From Devosia pacifica (GTDB taxonomy: Bacteria > Pseudomonadota > Alphaproteobacteria > Rhizobiales > Devosiaceae): a stretch of 64,000 bases of DNA. Every line of letters starts with the position of its first letter. The first letter of the stretch is position 1. The position numbers and the translations under genes were made by a program. The notes under the pieces are model-generated. The model was given only the letters and a program-made list of their open reading frames with translations. It ran no database searches and had not been told where the DNA came from. Positions 10,298 through 19,876 of this stretch are shown here, in pieces. The stretch spans positions 186,001 to 250,000 of the forward strand of contig NZ_BMZE01000001.1 in NCBI RefSeq assembly GCF_014652635.1. Direction: 5' to 3'.

Positions 10298-10330
10298 TTG
10301 ACAGCAGACCAAACAGAACAAAATATGAAC
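10298..10330 (+). promoter_or_regulatory. ssb promoter with LexA box 2
   Basis: A perfect -35 TTGACA at 10298-10303 is followed 17 bp later by an A/T-rich -10 region at 10321-10326. A second GAAC-N7-GAAC box (10316-10330) covers that -10, so LexA bound here should block ssb transcription. Box 1 in the same spacer lies on the uvrA side. Confidence 0.72.
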
Positions 10331-10423
10331 GCAAGGAATTGATGGGGATTCTTCCGCGCGGGGGCGACGGGAGACGCATTTGGCCGCTACAATAGCGGAA
10401 AAGAGATACGGTAAGGAGCAGCC

Positions 10424-10894
10424 ATGGCGGGCAGCGTAAACAAGGTAATTCTGGTGGGCAATCTCGGCGCCGATCCGGACGTGCGGAGCCTGCCGAGCGG
10501 GGGCAAGGTCGTCAATATGAGCGTTGCGACCTCAGAGCGCTGGCGCGACCGCAACAGCGGTGAGCAACGTGAGCGGACAGAGTGGCACCGGGTCGTGATT
10601 TTTTCGGAAGGCTTGGCGCGGATTGCAGAGCAATATCTGCGCAAAGGCTCAAAGGTTTATCTTGAAGGCCAACTGCAGACCCGCAAGTGGCAGGACCAGT
10701 CCGGCCAGGACAAGTACAGCACCGAGATCGTACTCCAGGGCTTCAATTCCAGCCTGACGCTGTTAGACGGACGGGGCGACAATGAAGGGCAGGGGTTCCA
10801 GCCTGCTGGACGTTCGGAGCCGCAATCCCGGCGGCCGTCTTCAGGCGCACCGGCCTTCGAGCCCGGCGGAATGGACGACGACATTCCATTCTGA
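10424..10894 (+). CDS. ssb: Single-stranded DNA-binding protein
   Basis: 156-residue SSB. The OB-fold DNA-binding domain covers about residues 1-110, beginning [21 protein letters not shown] glycine/proline/glutamine-rich linker follows, and the acidic tip ends DDDIPF, the docking peptide for RecG, RecO, PriA and other partners. The start has AAGGAG six bases upstream. It protects single strands at forks and repair sites. Divergent pairing with uvrA is common in proteobacteria, and the LexA box at its promoter suggests SOS induction. A strong terminator follows. Confidence 0.97.
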   Translation: MAGSVNKVILVGNLGADPDVRSLPSGGKVVNMSVATSERWRDRNSGEQRERTEWHRVVIFSEGLARIAEQYLRKGSKVYLEGQLQTRKWQDQSGQDKYSTEIVLQGFNSSLTLLDGRGDNEGQGFQPAGRSEPQSRRPSSGAPAFEPGGMDDDIPF

Positions 10895-10903
10895 AAGATG
10901 AAA

Positions 10904-10928
10904 GGGAGCGCCAAGCGCTCCCTTTTTT
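10904..10928 (+). terminator. Intrinsic terminator of ssb
   Basis: Stem GGGAGCG / CGCTCCC with a 5-base loop, followed directly by TTTTTT, ten bases after the ssb stop. Confidence 0.92.
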
Positions 10929-10932
10929 ATCG

Positions 10933-11457
10933 CTATTTCGAAAAGGGGACGCTGGCACGCAGCGTGTCACCGCTCTCCTCGTAGACAACCTGAAAATCGA
11001 CGTTGATCGCACCATTGTTGAGAACGATCTGCGACGTGATGGTCACAGGCTGACCCTCCGACTGCTCGCGCTCACGCAGGTTGAAAGTCACCCCGTTGCC
11101 ACGCTTCTGCCCGACGGCAATGCCGCTAAACGCGACGTTCGAGGTCATGGCAGCCTCGTAGCGCTGCAAGGCATCGACAAAGGCCAACGTGCCATTGATC
11201 GACAATGTGCTCCCGGCAATCGCGCAGCGGCCCGAATAATTGACCTTGTCCTCATTGCCTTCACGCAGAGAGAGCTGGCAAACCACCGTCTCCTGCTGGT
11301 CGCCGACAATCGTGCCGCGCCCGCGCCACTCGCCGACGTAAGATTTGAGAAGAGCCACGTCCTGTGGTCCGGCCTGTGCGGGAATGGCCGACACGAGCGG
11401 AATAAACGCCAGACAGGTGATCGCAAGGGAGCGCAAATTGCGTCCGAGAACCTTCAT
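10933..11457 (-). CDS. Exported protein of unknown function
   Basis: 174-residue protein with a clear Sec signal peptide: basic KVLGRNLR, hydrophobic core to about residue 22, and an AQA-G cleavage site near residues 28-30. The mature part, about 145 residues, is rich in beta-strand-like alternation and starts DVALLKSYVGEWRGRG, which recalls small periplasmic beta-barrel or lipocalin-like proteins that open with a GxW motif. One cysteine pair (in VVCQLSL and SGRCAIAG) could form a disulfide. I do not recognise a named family. It is convergent with ssb and downstream, on the same strand, of the RND exporter gene. Confidence 0.7.
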   Translation of the reverse strand: MKVLGRNLRSLAITCLAFIPLVSAIPAQAGPQDVALLKSYVGEWRGRGTIVGDQQETVVCQLSLREGNEDKVNYSGRCAIAGSTLSINGTLAFVDALQRYEAAMTSNVAFSGIAVGQKRGNGVTFNLREREQSEGQPVTITSQIVLNNGAINVDFQVVYEESGDTLRASVPFSK

Positions 11458-11554
11458 CTATTGAGCCTCCAATGGGTTACGCCCCCCGGCGTACATACCA
11501 CGCGAGTACTATACGAACGGTGGATTGGTGAAACGATCCTGGGTGAGCCAGCGG

Positions 11555-13915
11555 TCATAACTTTGCTCCCGGTGCACTGGTGTCGCCTGAAATGGTGACG
11601 CGTTCCTTGCCGGCCTCGGAAGCGGGCTTGGTCTCGCCGACATGGGCGAAGAACCGGCGGCCGGCCAACAGGATTGCTGGCAGCATGAACAGATCGCCAA
11701 GCAGCGCCAGAGCGATGGACAGCACGAAGAGTTGCCCGAACATCGCAACCTGCGGCAGGTCCGATGTGGCAACGATCGCCGTACCTGCGCAAAGGATTAT
11801 GGTGGTGGCCACGATCGCGCCACCAATGCGCAGAATCGTATGCTTGACCGCTTCCTCGTGCGGTTTTCCCTCAGCCCTCCGGTCGTGCAGGTAGTGCGAG
11901 AGGAAGTGGATTGTGTCGTTCACAGCAATACCGAACGCGATGGTCAGCGCGAGCACTGTGGTCAATTGCAGGCCCGACCCGGTCGCCCACAAAAAAGCTT
12001 CGGTGCCGAGAATGGGGAACAGGTTGGGCACGGCCGAGGCCAGCGCCACCCGGTATGAACGGAAGGCGAAGCCGATCAGGCCAATATTCACCAGCACGCT
12101 CAGAGTCAGGCACAGTTGCAGCGTTCTAACGATACTATCTGTCGCAAATGTCGTGAGGATTCGGAATCCGCCAACCTGCGCATCGTCGATACCGGCAGCC
12201 GTGAGATCGCGTTCGGTCGCCTCGACGACCGAGCGTAGAACATCCGATTTCACGATCGTCGGCATGAAGCCGGTCACCAGCGCCTCGGAGCCGCTATCGG
12301 TCACGAAGCGCTGTCGCATGAAGGGGCCTACAGCGTTGAACACTTCTTCTCGGGTGAAGCCGGCCTCTGTGTAGTGCGTGAGCGCGGCAGCGGAGATCAC
12401 CTTGTTCTCCCCCAGGTGCTGCTCCACGATCTCGTGGACGGTGCGTATGGTCTCGTAGTCGCGATCGCTGACATTCGGATCCATGTCCTGAAGCGGTACA
12501 CGCACGTAGAACGGGGCAACGCCGCCAACGCCGGAGTCTATCTCTTCGGCTGCAGTCAGGGCACTCGAGTCGTCGGCCACGTAGTCTTCAAAGGAGAAGC
12601 GCGGCTCAATCAGGAAGTAGGGGATCAGTAGCAACAATGTCGCAACCACCGCGACTGCTGCCAGTGGCTTGGCGAAGCCAGATGCGAGGCGCCACGCAAA
12701 AGGCAGGCCCCCCGTCAAGGCGACGCTCGGCGGCTTCGGCATCTTGAGGCCGAGCCTGATCGCACCCTTCAGCAAAAGCGGAAGAAAGGTCATGATGACG
12801 ACGAACGTCAGCACGGACCCTACAACGCCAGCATAGGCGAATTCCTCTATGCCGCGCCCAGGTGCGAATGCCAGGGAGCCAAAGGCAATGGCGGTGGTCA
12901 GCATTGTCAGGGCCGATGCCGGGCCAACCAGCTTGATCGTCTCGACTACAGCAGCGTCCGGGTCGTGGCCGTCTCGCCAGTAGCTGAGCCAGTTGTAGAC
13001 GAAAAACATACTCTCCGAGAAAGCGACCACGAGGCAGACCGTGGTGACGATGATGGTCAGGAACGAGAACGATCCGAACAGGATGAGAATAGCGCCCATC
13101 GTCCAGATGACCGCTATGAAAGGAGACGCGGCTACAATCAGTGCGCCCCACAGGGAGCGAAGAGCCAGCAGAGCAATCAGCGCCCCCAGCGAGAACCCGT
13201 AAACGGTAAACTTGATCTGGTCGTCAACCGCAGCATTCAGCATTTCCGAGGTCCAGATCGGCGGCCCCGTCAGTTCAACCTGTATGTCGTCACTCTGATA
13301 AGGGGCGACGGTCTCGCGCAGGCTGGCGATCATTGCGCGCGTTCCATCGGCCGCCGTCATTTCCCTGTTCGGAAACACGATCATCACGACGCCCGACAGA
13401 TCGGGTGTGATGAGATTGCGCATCATCGGATCGTTTTGCTGCAGATCCTGTAGCGCCGCGGCGACATCCTCGCTGCTGGTCATGCCTTCGGGCACAGCAG
13501 GCACGGATCCGCCCTGACCGTCGGGTGACCGCAGCGAAAACGGCGACAGCGTGCCGGTAGCATAGGGGCTCAGCTCCAGCTCAAGAGCGAGAAATCGAAT
13601 GTCCTCCAGCACCTGCGGATCGGTGAGCCGAGGAGAGTTCACCAGCACATAGATGTCGTTCTCGAATGTCCCGAAGGTCTCGGACAGCGCGGCATAAGAA
13701 TCGTAGTACTCGCCCGAGTCCGCGAACACCCGCAGCAGATCGCCATCGACATTGGCCTTTGGGATGAAAAACGCGGTGAGTGCGGTGAAGGCCACGACCA
13801 GGAACGCCATCAGGCGAGGCCGCGCGACAGTCGCAAGACCAATGGTTTCGAGTCCGAATCCTATTGACCGGTGCCGACCAAGAAAATCGCTCACCCGCCG
13901 GCCCATAGTCGCCAT
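11555..13915 (-). CDS. RND superfamily (MMPL/HpnN-type) exporter
   Basis: 786-residue inner-membrane protein with the duplicated RND plan: helix 1 near residue 35, a large periplasmic loop, five or six grouped helices, a second large loop, and six more helices near the C-terminus. The GIAVNDTIHFLSHYLHD segment near residue 690 is the transmembrane signature of the predicted-exporter (COG1033) branch, whose relatives move lipids, hopanoids or other hydrophobic molecules. No membrane-fusion or outer-membrane partner is adjacent, which fits that branch. I chose ATG 13915 with GGGGA upstream; a TTG at 13969 in the same frame is possible. Divergent from gyrA. Substrate unknown. Confidence 0.85.
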   Translation of the reverse strand: MATMGRRVSDFLGRHRSIGFGLETIGLATVARPRLMAFLVVAFTALTAFFIPKANVDGDLLRVFADSGEYYDSYAALSETFGTFENDIYVLVNSPRLTDPQVLEDIRFLALELELSPYATGTLSPFSLRSPDGQGGSVPAVPEGMTSSEDVAAALQDLQQNDPMMRNLITPDLSGVVMIVFPNREMTAADGTRAMIASLRETVAPYQSDDIQVELTGPPIWTSEMLNAAVDDQIKFTVYGFSLGALIALLALRSLWGALIVAASPFIAVIWTMGAILILFGSFSFLTIIVTTVCLVVAFSESMFFVYNWLSYWRDGHDPDAAVVETIKLVGPASALTMLTTAIAFGSLAFAPGRGIEEFAYAGVVGSVLTFVVIMTFLPLLLKGAIRLGLKMPKPPSVALTGGLPFAWRLASGFAKPLAAVAVVATLLLLIPYFLIEPRFSFEDYVADDSSALTAAEEIDSGVGGVAPFYVRVPLQDMDPNVSDRDYETIRTVHEIVEQHLGENKVISAAALTHYTEAGFTREEVFNAVGPFMRQRFVTDSGSEALVTGFMPTIVKSDVLRSVVEATERDLTAAGIDDAQVGGFRILTTFATDSIVRTLQLCLTLSVLVNIGLIGFAFRSYRVALASAVPNLFPILGTEAFLWATGSGLQLTTVLALTIAFGIAVNDTIHFLSHYLHDRRAEGKPHEEAVKHTILRIGGAIVATTIILCAGTAIVATSDLPQVAMFGQLFVLSIALALLGDLFMLPAILLAGRRFFAHVGETKPASEAGKERVTISGDTSAPGAKL

Positions 13916-14069
13916 ACTGAGAAATCCCCAAAACCTAGCTTGCTGGCGAATTACTATGGGTTCGTCCAATAGACGTCCAGCAAGGCGTCACTGTTGTGCC
14001 AGATTCTTCTTTGGAATGGCTAAACTGCGACACCAGCGGCGATGCGAGCAGTGGAAATCCCCGCGGGAA

Positions 14070-14099
14070 TTGGCGGTTCACGCCAAAATCGCATATACG
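14070..14099 (+). promoter_or_regulatory. Candidate gyrA promoter inside an inverted repeat
   Basis: TTGGCG (14070-14075), an 18-bp spacer and TATACG (14094-14099) fit a sigma-70-like promoter 31 bp before the gyrA GTG. The -35 hexamer is one arm of a perfect inverted repeat TTGGCG-gttca-CGCCAA (14070-14086), which could be an operator or act in supercoiling response. Confidence 0.45.
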
Positions 14100-14130
14100 T
14101 AACGAATCCTTCCCGAGGCAGAATCAGCAC

Positions 14131-16944
14131 GTGACAGACCAGCCTGAAGACAACACCGGCGGTGGTGCGGGCGATATAGCTCCCATCTCCATTACCGATG
14201 AAATGCGCAAGTCGTATCTCGATTACGCCATGAGCGTGATCGTGAGCCGCGCGCTCCCCGACGTGAGAGACGGGTTGAAGCCGGTGCATCGGCGCATTCT
14301 CTTCTCGATGAACGAGAATGGATACGAGTGGAACAAGCCGTACAGAAAATCCGCGCGTGTCGTCGGCGACGTGATCGGTAAGTATCACCCCCACGGCGAC
14401 GGCGCGGTTTACATGGCGCTCGTGCGCATGGCGCAGCATTTCTCCATGGGCCAGACGCTCGTCGAAGGTCAGGGCAATTTCGGCTCTGTCGATGGCGATG
14501 AGCCGGCAGCTATGCGTTATACCGAAGTGCGCATGCAGCGCATTACCGGCTCGATGCTGGACGATCTCGACAAGGACACTGTCGATTTCCGCGACAACTA
14601 CGACGGCAACGAAAAAGAGCCTGTCGTTCTTCCGGCGCGGTTCCCGAACTTCCTGGTCAATGGCGGCGGCGGTATCGCCGTCGGCATGGCCACCAACGTA
14701 CCGACCCACAATCTGTCCGAGGTCATCGACGCCACCCTGTTGGCGCTCGACAACCCGGATGTCACCACCGACGAGTTGCTCGAGGTTCTGCCCGGCCCGG
14801 ATTTCCCGACAGGCGGGATCATTCTTGGCCGCACTGGAATCCGCCAGGCATATGAAACCGGGCGCGGCTCGGTTCTCGTGCGTGGTCGCGTCACCATCGA
14901 AGAGGTGCGCCGCGAGCGCGAGGCGCTGATCATCACCGAGATTCCGTATCAGGTGAATAAGGCCACGATGGTCGAAAAGATCGCCGAGCTGGTGCGCGAC
15001 AAGCGCGTCGAGGGCATCGCCGACCTGCGTGACGAATCCGACCGCAGCGGTATGCGTGTGGTTGTCGAGATCAAGCGCGACGCCGTGCCGGACGTGGTGC
15101 TCAACCAACTCTACCGGTTCACGCAGCTGCAATCCTCGTTTGGTTGCAACTTTGTGGCGCTCAACGGCGGCAAGCCCGAATTGCTGAGCCTCAAGGGCAT
15201 TCTGGAGGCCTTTGTGCGCTTTCGTGAGGAAGTGGTCACGCGGCGCGCGCGCTTCCTTCTCAACAAGGCCCGTGATCGGGCTCACGTACTGGTCGGTCTC
15301 GCCGTAGCCGTCGCCAATATCGATGAGGTCATTGCCCTCATTCGCACGGCGCCCGATCCTGCGACCGCACGTCAGCAGTTGATGACGCGTAATTGGCAGG
15401 CCGAGGATGTAGCGCCGCTGATCAAGCTGATCGACGACCCGCGCCACCGCATCAACGATGATGGCACATTCAATCTCTCGGAAGAGCAGGCCCGCGCCAT
15501 TCTCGAATTGCGGCTTGCGCGCCTCACGGCACTCGGTCGCGACGAAATCGGCGACGAGCTCAACGGCCTCGGAACCCAGATCGAAGACTATCTCGATATT
15601 CTGCGCTCACGCGCACGCGTGCTGCAGATCATTCGCGATGAGCTGACCGAAATTCGGGATCAGTATGGCAGTCCGCGGCGCACCGAGATCAGCGACAGCG
15701 CTGCCGATTTCGAAGACGAGGATCTGATCGCCCGCGAAGACATGGTGGTTACGGTCACCCATGGTGGCTACATAAAGCGCGTGCCGCTCTCCACCTATCG
15801 CGCACAGAATCGCGGTGGCAAAGGCCGCTCCGGCATGTCGACCCGCGACGAGGACTTCGTCTCTCGTCTGTTCGTGGCGAATACCCACACGCCGGTGCTG
15901 TTCTTCACCTCACGGGGTATCGTCTACAAGCTCAAGGTCTGGCGCCTGCCGGTGGCGGCGCCCAATGCCCGTGGAAAGGCGCTGATCAACATTCTGCCGC
16001 TGGAGCAGGGTGAGCGGATCACCTCGATCATGCCGCTGCCCGAGGACGAAAAGACCTGGGCCGATCTCGATATCATGTTCGCGACGACCCGCGGCACGGT
16101 GCGCCGCAACTCCCTCGCTGATTTCGTTGAGGTCCGCCAGAACGGCAAGATCGCGATGAAGCTCGACGAGGGCGACGGCATTATCGGCGTCCACACCTGT
16201 TCCACGCGCGACGACGTGCTGCTGACAACCGCCCAGGGCCAGGCAATCCGCTTCCCGGTCGATGGCGTGCGTGTGTTCAAGGGGCGCGACTCGATGGGCG
16301 TGCGCGGCATCGCGCTGGCCTCTGGTGACACCGTGATCTCGATGGCGATCCTCAATCACTCCGATGCCTCCGCTGAAGAGCGCGCTGCCTATCTGAAGAT
16401 GAGCAGGGCGGTTCGTGGCGAGGGCGACAGTGAGGAGAACGCGTCCGACGAGGCCGAGGTCGTTGCCGGCGAACTGAGCCAGGAGCGGTATGCCGAGCTC
16501 AGCGCCATCGAACAGTTCATTCTCACCATCTCCGAGAATGGCTACGGCAAGCGCACTTCGAGCCACGAGTACCGGATCACCGGCCGTGGCGGCAAAGGCA
16601 TCGTCGCGATGGCGGTGAACAAGCGTAATGGCCTGCTGGTGGCGTCCTTCCCGGTACAGCCGGAAGACCAGATCATGCTGGTGACCAACAAGGGCCAGAT
16701 GACCCGCTTGCCGGTCGAAGGCCGCAAGCCGATCCGCATTGTCTCGCGCGGTAGCCAGGGTGTCATCGTGTTCGATACCGCCGAGACCGAGAAGGTTGTC
16801 TCTGTCGAGGGGATCAGCGAGCCGGAGCCCGAAGACGATGAGATCGACGGGCTGCCCTCAGAAGACGGCGGAGAAGCCTCACCACCGTCTGAAGGTGGCG
16901 GCGATGATCCAACTCCGCCGGAAGATACTGGCGACTCAGAATAA
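14131..16944 (+). CDS. gyrA: DNA gyrase subunit A
   Basis: Breakage-reunion subunit of gyrase; with GyrB it adds negative supercoils. The 937-residue protein starts at GTG 14131. The N-terminal catalytic domain includes SYLDYAMSVIVSRALPDVRDGLKPVHRR and the active tyrosine in AAMRYTE (Tyr130). The C-terminal beta-pinwheel carries the GyrA box QNRGGKG, which separates it from ParC. The quinolone-determining segment reads HPHGDGAVYMALVRMAQ, so positions equal to E. coli Ser83 and Asp87 are Gly91 and Met95. The C-terminus is a long acidic, proline-rich tail. Divergent from the RND exporter gene; a terminator follows. Confidence 0.97.
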   Translation: MTDQPEDNTGGGAGDIAPISITDEMRKSYLDYAMSVIVSRALPDVRDGLKPVHRRILFSMNENGYEWNKPYRKSARVVGDVIGKYHPHGDGAVYMALVRMAQHFSMGQTLVEGQGNFGSVDGDEPAAMRYTEVRMQRITGSMLDDLDKDTVDFRDNYDGNEKEPVVLPARFPNFLVNGGGGIAVGMATNVPTHNLSEVIDATLLALDNPDVTTDELLEVLPGPDFPTGGIILGRTGIRQAYETGRGSVLVRGRVTIEEVRREREALIITEIPYQVNKATMVEKIAELVRDKRVEGIADLRDESDRSGMRVVVEIKRDAVPDVVLNQLYRFTQLQSSFGCNFVALNGGKPELLSLKGILEAFVRFREEVVTRRARFLLNKARDRAHVLVGLAVAVANIDEVIALIRTAPDPATARQQLMTRNWQAEDVAPLIKLIDDPRHRINDDGTFNLSEEQARAILELRLARLTALGRDEIGDELNGLGTQIEDYLDILRSRARVLQIIRDELTEIRDQYGSPRRTEISDSAADFEDEDLIAREDMVVTVTHGGYIKRVPLSTYRAQNRGGKGRSGMSTRDEDFVSRLFVANTHTPVLFFTSRGIVYKLKVWRLPVAAPNARGKALINILPLEQGERITSIMPLPEDEKTWADLDIMFATTRGTVRRNSLADFVEVRQNGKIAMKLDEGDGIIGVHTCSTRDDVLLTTAQGQAIRFPVDGVRVFKGRDSMGVRGIALASGDTVISMAILNHSDASAEERAAYLKMSRAVRGEGDSEENASDEAEVVAGELSQERYAELSAIEQFILTISENGYGKRTSSHEYRITGRGGKGIVAMAVNKRNGLLVASFPVQPEDQIMLVTNKGQMTRLPVEGRKPIRIVSRGSQGVIVFDTAETEKVVSVEGISEPEPEDDEIDGLPSEDGGEASPPSEGGGDDPTPPEDTGDSE

Positions 16945-16951
16945 ACGGCAC

Positions 16952-16972
16952 GGGGCGCTTCGGCGCCCCTTG
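16952..16972 (+). terminator. Terminator of gyrA
   Basis: Stem GGGGCGC-TTCG-GCGCCCC, a stable UUCG tetraloop hairpin, seven bases after the stop, followed by a weak T-rich run. Confidence 0.8.
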
Positions 16973-17019
16973 TCATTTCCGGCAGAGGGTGGCTTGCTTC
17001 CTTTTCAAAGGAGACGCCG

Positions 17020-17640
17020 ATGCTTGATCCCGCAATTCTCGTTCCCTATGTCGGCGCATGCGTGCTGTTGGCCATCGTTCCTGGTCCCACGGTCACCGTC
17101 ATCATCGCCAATGCCCTCGCACGCGGCACCGGCGCCGGACTGGCGATCATCGCGGGAACGCAGGCCGGGTTTCTGGTGATGACGCTGGTCGTCGCATTCG
17201 GCATGCAGGCCTTAGTGGCATTCATGGGAGTCGCGTTCGACTGGATCAAGCTGATCGGCGCTGCGTACCTGATCTGGCTCGGTTTCAACATGCTGCGTAG
17301 CCGGGGCGATTTGGGAACGGCGGAAGCCGTCCGCGACAAAACCAATCTGGGCATAGCCATCGAAGGCTTTCTGGTAATCCTCTCCAACCCCAAAGCCCTG
17401 ATTTTCCTCGGAGCGTTTATTCCTCAGTTCGTTGATCCATCACAGCCCAGCTTTGGTCAGGTGATGGGACTTGGCGTGTTCTTCATGGTCGTTGCCGGCA
17501 CGACTGATGTGCTCTATGCCCTGGTAGCCGGTCGCGCACGCGGCTTGCTCAGCGCCGCGCGCGTGCGGCTCGTGTCGCGGGTTTCAGGCGTGCTCCTGAT
17601 GTTCGGTGGCGTCTGGCTCGCCCTGCAGAAGCGCGCCTGA
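17020..17640 (+). CDS. LysE/RhtB family exporter
   Basis: 206-residue inner-membrane protein with about six hydrophobic segments and the family opening [22 protein letters not shown] (a PGP motif near residue 24) and the [17 protein letters not shown] segment near residue 122. Members export amino acids or related small molecules; this substrate is unknown. The ATG has AAGGAG upstream. The stop overlaps the start of a GNAT gene by one base (TGATG), and that gene overlaps an MFS gene, so the three are likely one operon for efflux and modification of an unknown metabolite (inference). Confidence 0.9.
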   Translation: MLDPAILVPYVGACVLLAIVPGPTVTVIIANALARGTGAGLAIIAGTQAGFLVMTLVVAFGMQALVAFMGVAFDWIKLIGAAYLIWLGFNMLRSRGDLGTAEAVRDKTNLGIAIEGFLVILSNPKALIFLGAFIPQFVDPSQPSFGQVMGLGVFFMVVAGTTDVLYALVAGRARGLLSAARVRLVSRVSGVLLMFGGVWLALQKRA

Positions 17641-18134
17641 TGACCGATGTGTCATCTGCCGCCGGGCTAGTGATCTGCGACCTCAAGTGTGTCGATGAGC
17701 ACTTTGCCACCGTCGCCGACAGGCTGTGGAACGCGTGGTGGAAAGGATACGGAGAGACGCTTTCTGATGTCGAGGCGGCGCTGCGCGAGGTGATGGAAGC
17801 GGACGCGTTTCCCTTCACCCTGGTGGCGCTGCAGGAGGGCGCGTTCATCGGCACCGTCACCGGCATTCAGACTGATATTCATGAAAGGCCGGGCCTCGGC
17901 CCGTGCCTCGCCGCACTATGGGTCGAGCCTGAGGCACGTGGACACGGCGTGGCTGCAAAGCTGATGAGTGCCGTCATCGCGCGCTTTGAGGCCTTGGGAT
18001 TCGACGAGGTTTATCTCGCGGCGAAGCCTCACTTGCAGGGGTTTTACAGCGCCAAAGGCTGGGGCTTGATCGAGAGCGATGTGGGTGACGAGCAACTGCT
18101 CATCTTCCGCCGGGATTTGAAAGGCGAGTCGTGA
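17640..18134 (+). CDS. GNAT family N-acetyltransferase
   Basis: 164-residue acetyltransferase fold. The acetyl-CoA motif A is visible as LWVEPEARGHGVAAKLM near residues 92-108, with the R-G-H-G-V-A pyrophosphate loop, and a C-terminal LQGFYSAKGW motif B-like segment near residue 136. The substrate cannot be named. Overlaps upstream LysE (1 base) and downstream MFS (4 bases) genes, implying translational coupling with two transporters. Confidence 0.88.
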   Translation: MTDVSSAAGLVICDLKCVDEHFATVADRLWNAWWKGYGETLSDVEAALREVMEADAFPFTLVALQEGAFIGTVTGIQTDIHERPGLGPCLAALWVEPEARGHGVAAKLMSAVIARFEALGFDEVYLAAKPHLQGFYSAKGWGLIESDVGDEQLLIFRRDLKGES

Positions 18135-19345
18135 CCACCAAATCCCAGGACGGCTATCGCGCGCTTCTTGGTCTGAAGCAGCCGCGACGTTTGGCGCTGG
18201 CCTGTATCCCGGCCGATTTCTCGGATTGGCTCGATTACGCCGCCGTTGTGGCTCTGCTTGTCTATACTTGGGGGCAGGGGCCGGTTGTCCTTGCGATCTT
18301 CGCTCTCGCGTTGACGCTGCCCTATGTCCTTGTTGGCCCGATCCTGGCCGTCTTTGTCGACCGGGCGCCGCTTGTGCGTGTTCTTTTCATAACAAATCTC
18401 GGCCGCGCTCTGGCAACACTGGCCTTTGCCTTCACCGGCAGCCCCTTCGTGTTGCTGGCGCTGGTCTTCGCGCGCGGCTGCATTGATTCTGCGTTTACGC
18501 CGGCGCGACAGGGCGCCCTCCAGGCCACCACGCCGGACCATCTGGTGGGCGCCGCGCAGGGCATGCACCAGGCGATAAACCAGACGTCGAAGATTGCTGG
18601 CCCGGCAATCGGCGGATTGCTCCTCGCATTCTGGCCTGCACAAGGCGTCTTCTTGTTCAATGCCGCGCTATCGTTTGTTGCCGTGGCCATCATCCTCACC
18701 CTCAAGGTTCCGGAGCGCCCGGAACCGGCGACACCGCCGGGGACCTTTCTTAAAGAAGCAATGGCAGGGCTTTCTGAATTCAAGCGCAGCAGGCGGTTGC
18801 TGATCGCACTGATCTTCTCGGCTTGCGCCTATTTCGCGTTTTTTCTTTACGACGCCCTGATCGCCCTTCTGGCGGCCGGCTTCGGCTTCAACGAAACGGC
18901 CTACGGCTTTTCAATCTCCGCTTCTGGGCTGGGCGGATTGCTGGGGGCTTTGATCGCCGGTCGGCTGGCACAATCGCGTCCAATGCTTTCGATGTCGCTG
19001 GCGGCGGTGATCGCGGGGTCGATCACGATTGCTATCGCTCTTGCGGCGCTCTTTGGCGCCAATATCCCGCTGATCCTTTTCCTCGTCGTACTCGGCTTCA
19101 TGGGCGGTGCAACAGCCTTCATGCTGGTGCCGTATCGCACCATCGTTCAGACTGAGACGCCGCCCGACCGCATAGCCCGTGTCTTTGCCAGCGGCGAGGC
19201 GGTGATTACCTGCGCGATGCTGTCCGCTCCACTCATTGGCAGCGCAATCGCCACGCGCTTCGGAACCGGCGCCGCGTTCCTTGTCGGCGGGGCCCTTGTC
19301 GTATTGCTGGGACTGGTTACCCTTGCCTCCACTCGACGCCCGTGA
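18131..19345 (+). CDS. MFS transporter
   Basis: 404-residue protein with about 12 hydrophobic helices in two halves separated near residue 205 by a charged loop. The LVGPILAVFVDRAPLVRVL segment near residues 66-84 is the cytoplasmic loop 2-3 region of major facilitator proteins. It starts with GTG, which overlaps the GNAT stop (GTGA). It looks like an efflux-type member, but no substrate is evident. The next gene, coaD, starts 33 bp downstream with its own GGGGG ribosome site. Confidence 0.88.
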   Translation: MTTKSQDGYRALLGLKQPRRLALACIPADFSDWLDYAAVVALLVYTWGQGPVVLAIFALALTLPYVLVGPILAVFVDRAPLVRVLFITNLGRALATLAFAFTGSPFVLLALVFARGCIDSAFTPARQGALQATTPDHLVGAAQGMHQAINQTSKIAGPAIGGLLLAFWPAQGVFLFNAALSFVAVAIILTLKVPERPEPATPPGTFLKEAMAGLSEFKRSRRLLIALIFSACAYFAFFLYDALIALLAAGFGFNETAYGFSISASGLGGLLGALIAGRLAQSRPMLSMSLAAVIAGSITIAIALAALFGANIPLILFLVVLGFMGGATAFMLVPYRTIVQTETPPDRIARVFASGEAVITCAMLSAPLIGSAIATRFGTGAAFLVGGALVVLLGLVTLASTRRP

Positions 19346-19378
19346 CAGAACCGCGTCGTCTGAAAGGGGGCGGTACTC

Positions 19379-19876
19379 ATGAGTGATCTGACAGGGTTTT
19401 ATCCAGGTTCGTTCGATCCTTTGACCAACGGCCATCTGGATGTCATCGAGCGCGCCTGCAAGCTGGTCGATACGCTGGTGGTTGGGGTGGGAATCAACTC
19501 GGCGAAAAAGAACCCGCTGTTTGCGCACGAGGACCGGCTGGCAATTCTCCAGCAGGTGCTGCCGGCAATCGGCAAGCGCACCAACACCGAATTTCATGTC
19601 GTCGAATTTTCCGGACTGATGGTTCAGGCAGCCCGCGACAATGGCGCCAAGCTGATTATCCGAGGCCTTCGTGACACCACGGATTACAACTACGAGATGC
19701 AAATGGTCGGCATGAACGCGCAGATGGCGCCTGACCTGCAGACCGTTTTTGTCCCGTCGAGCCCGCATGTCCGGCATATCTCGGCCACATTGGTTCGACA
19801 AATAGCCGAAATGGGCGGCGACATCGCCGCTTTTGTCCCACAAATCGTTCTAAAGGCGCTTCAATCCCATGAGTGA
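19379..19876 (+). CDS. coaD: Phosphopantetheine adenylyltransferase
   Basis: Fourth step of coenzyme A synthesis: ATP plus 4'-phosphopantetheine to dephospho-CoA. The 165-residue length is normal. The nucleotidyltransferase (T/H)xGH motif is in DPLTNGHLDVIERA (His18), the phosphopantetheine-binding region near residue 88 reads RGLRDTTDYNYEMQM, and the late ISATLVRQ loop completes the active site. The 3' end overlaps a cyclophilin gene by 8 bases. The order coaD, two cyclophilins, queA, tgt is common in Hyphomicrobiales. Confidence 0.97.
   Translation: MSDLTGFYPGSFDPLTNGHLDVIERACKLVDTLVVGVGINSAKKNPLFAHEDRLAILQQVLPAIGKRTNTEFHVVEFSGLMVQAARDNGAKLIIRGLRDTTDYNYEMQMVGMNAQMAPDLQTVFVPSSPHVRHISATLVRQIAEMGGDIAAFVPQIVLKALQSHE

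Noticed and set aside
14020..15447. 475-aa open frame opposite gyrA
   Set aside because: Mirror frame of a strongly biased G+C-rich gene; gyrA motifs on the plus strand are decisive.
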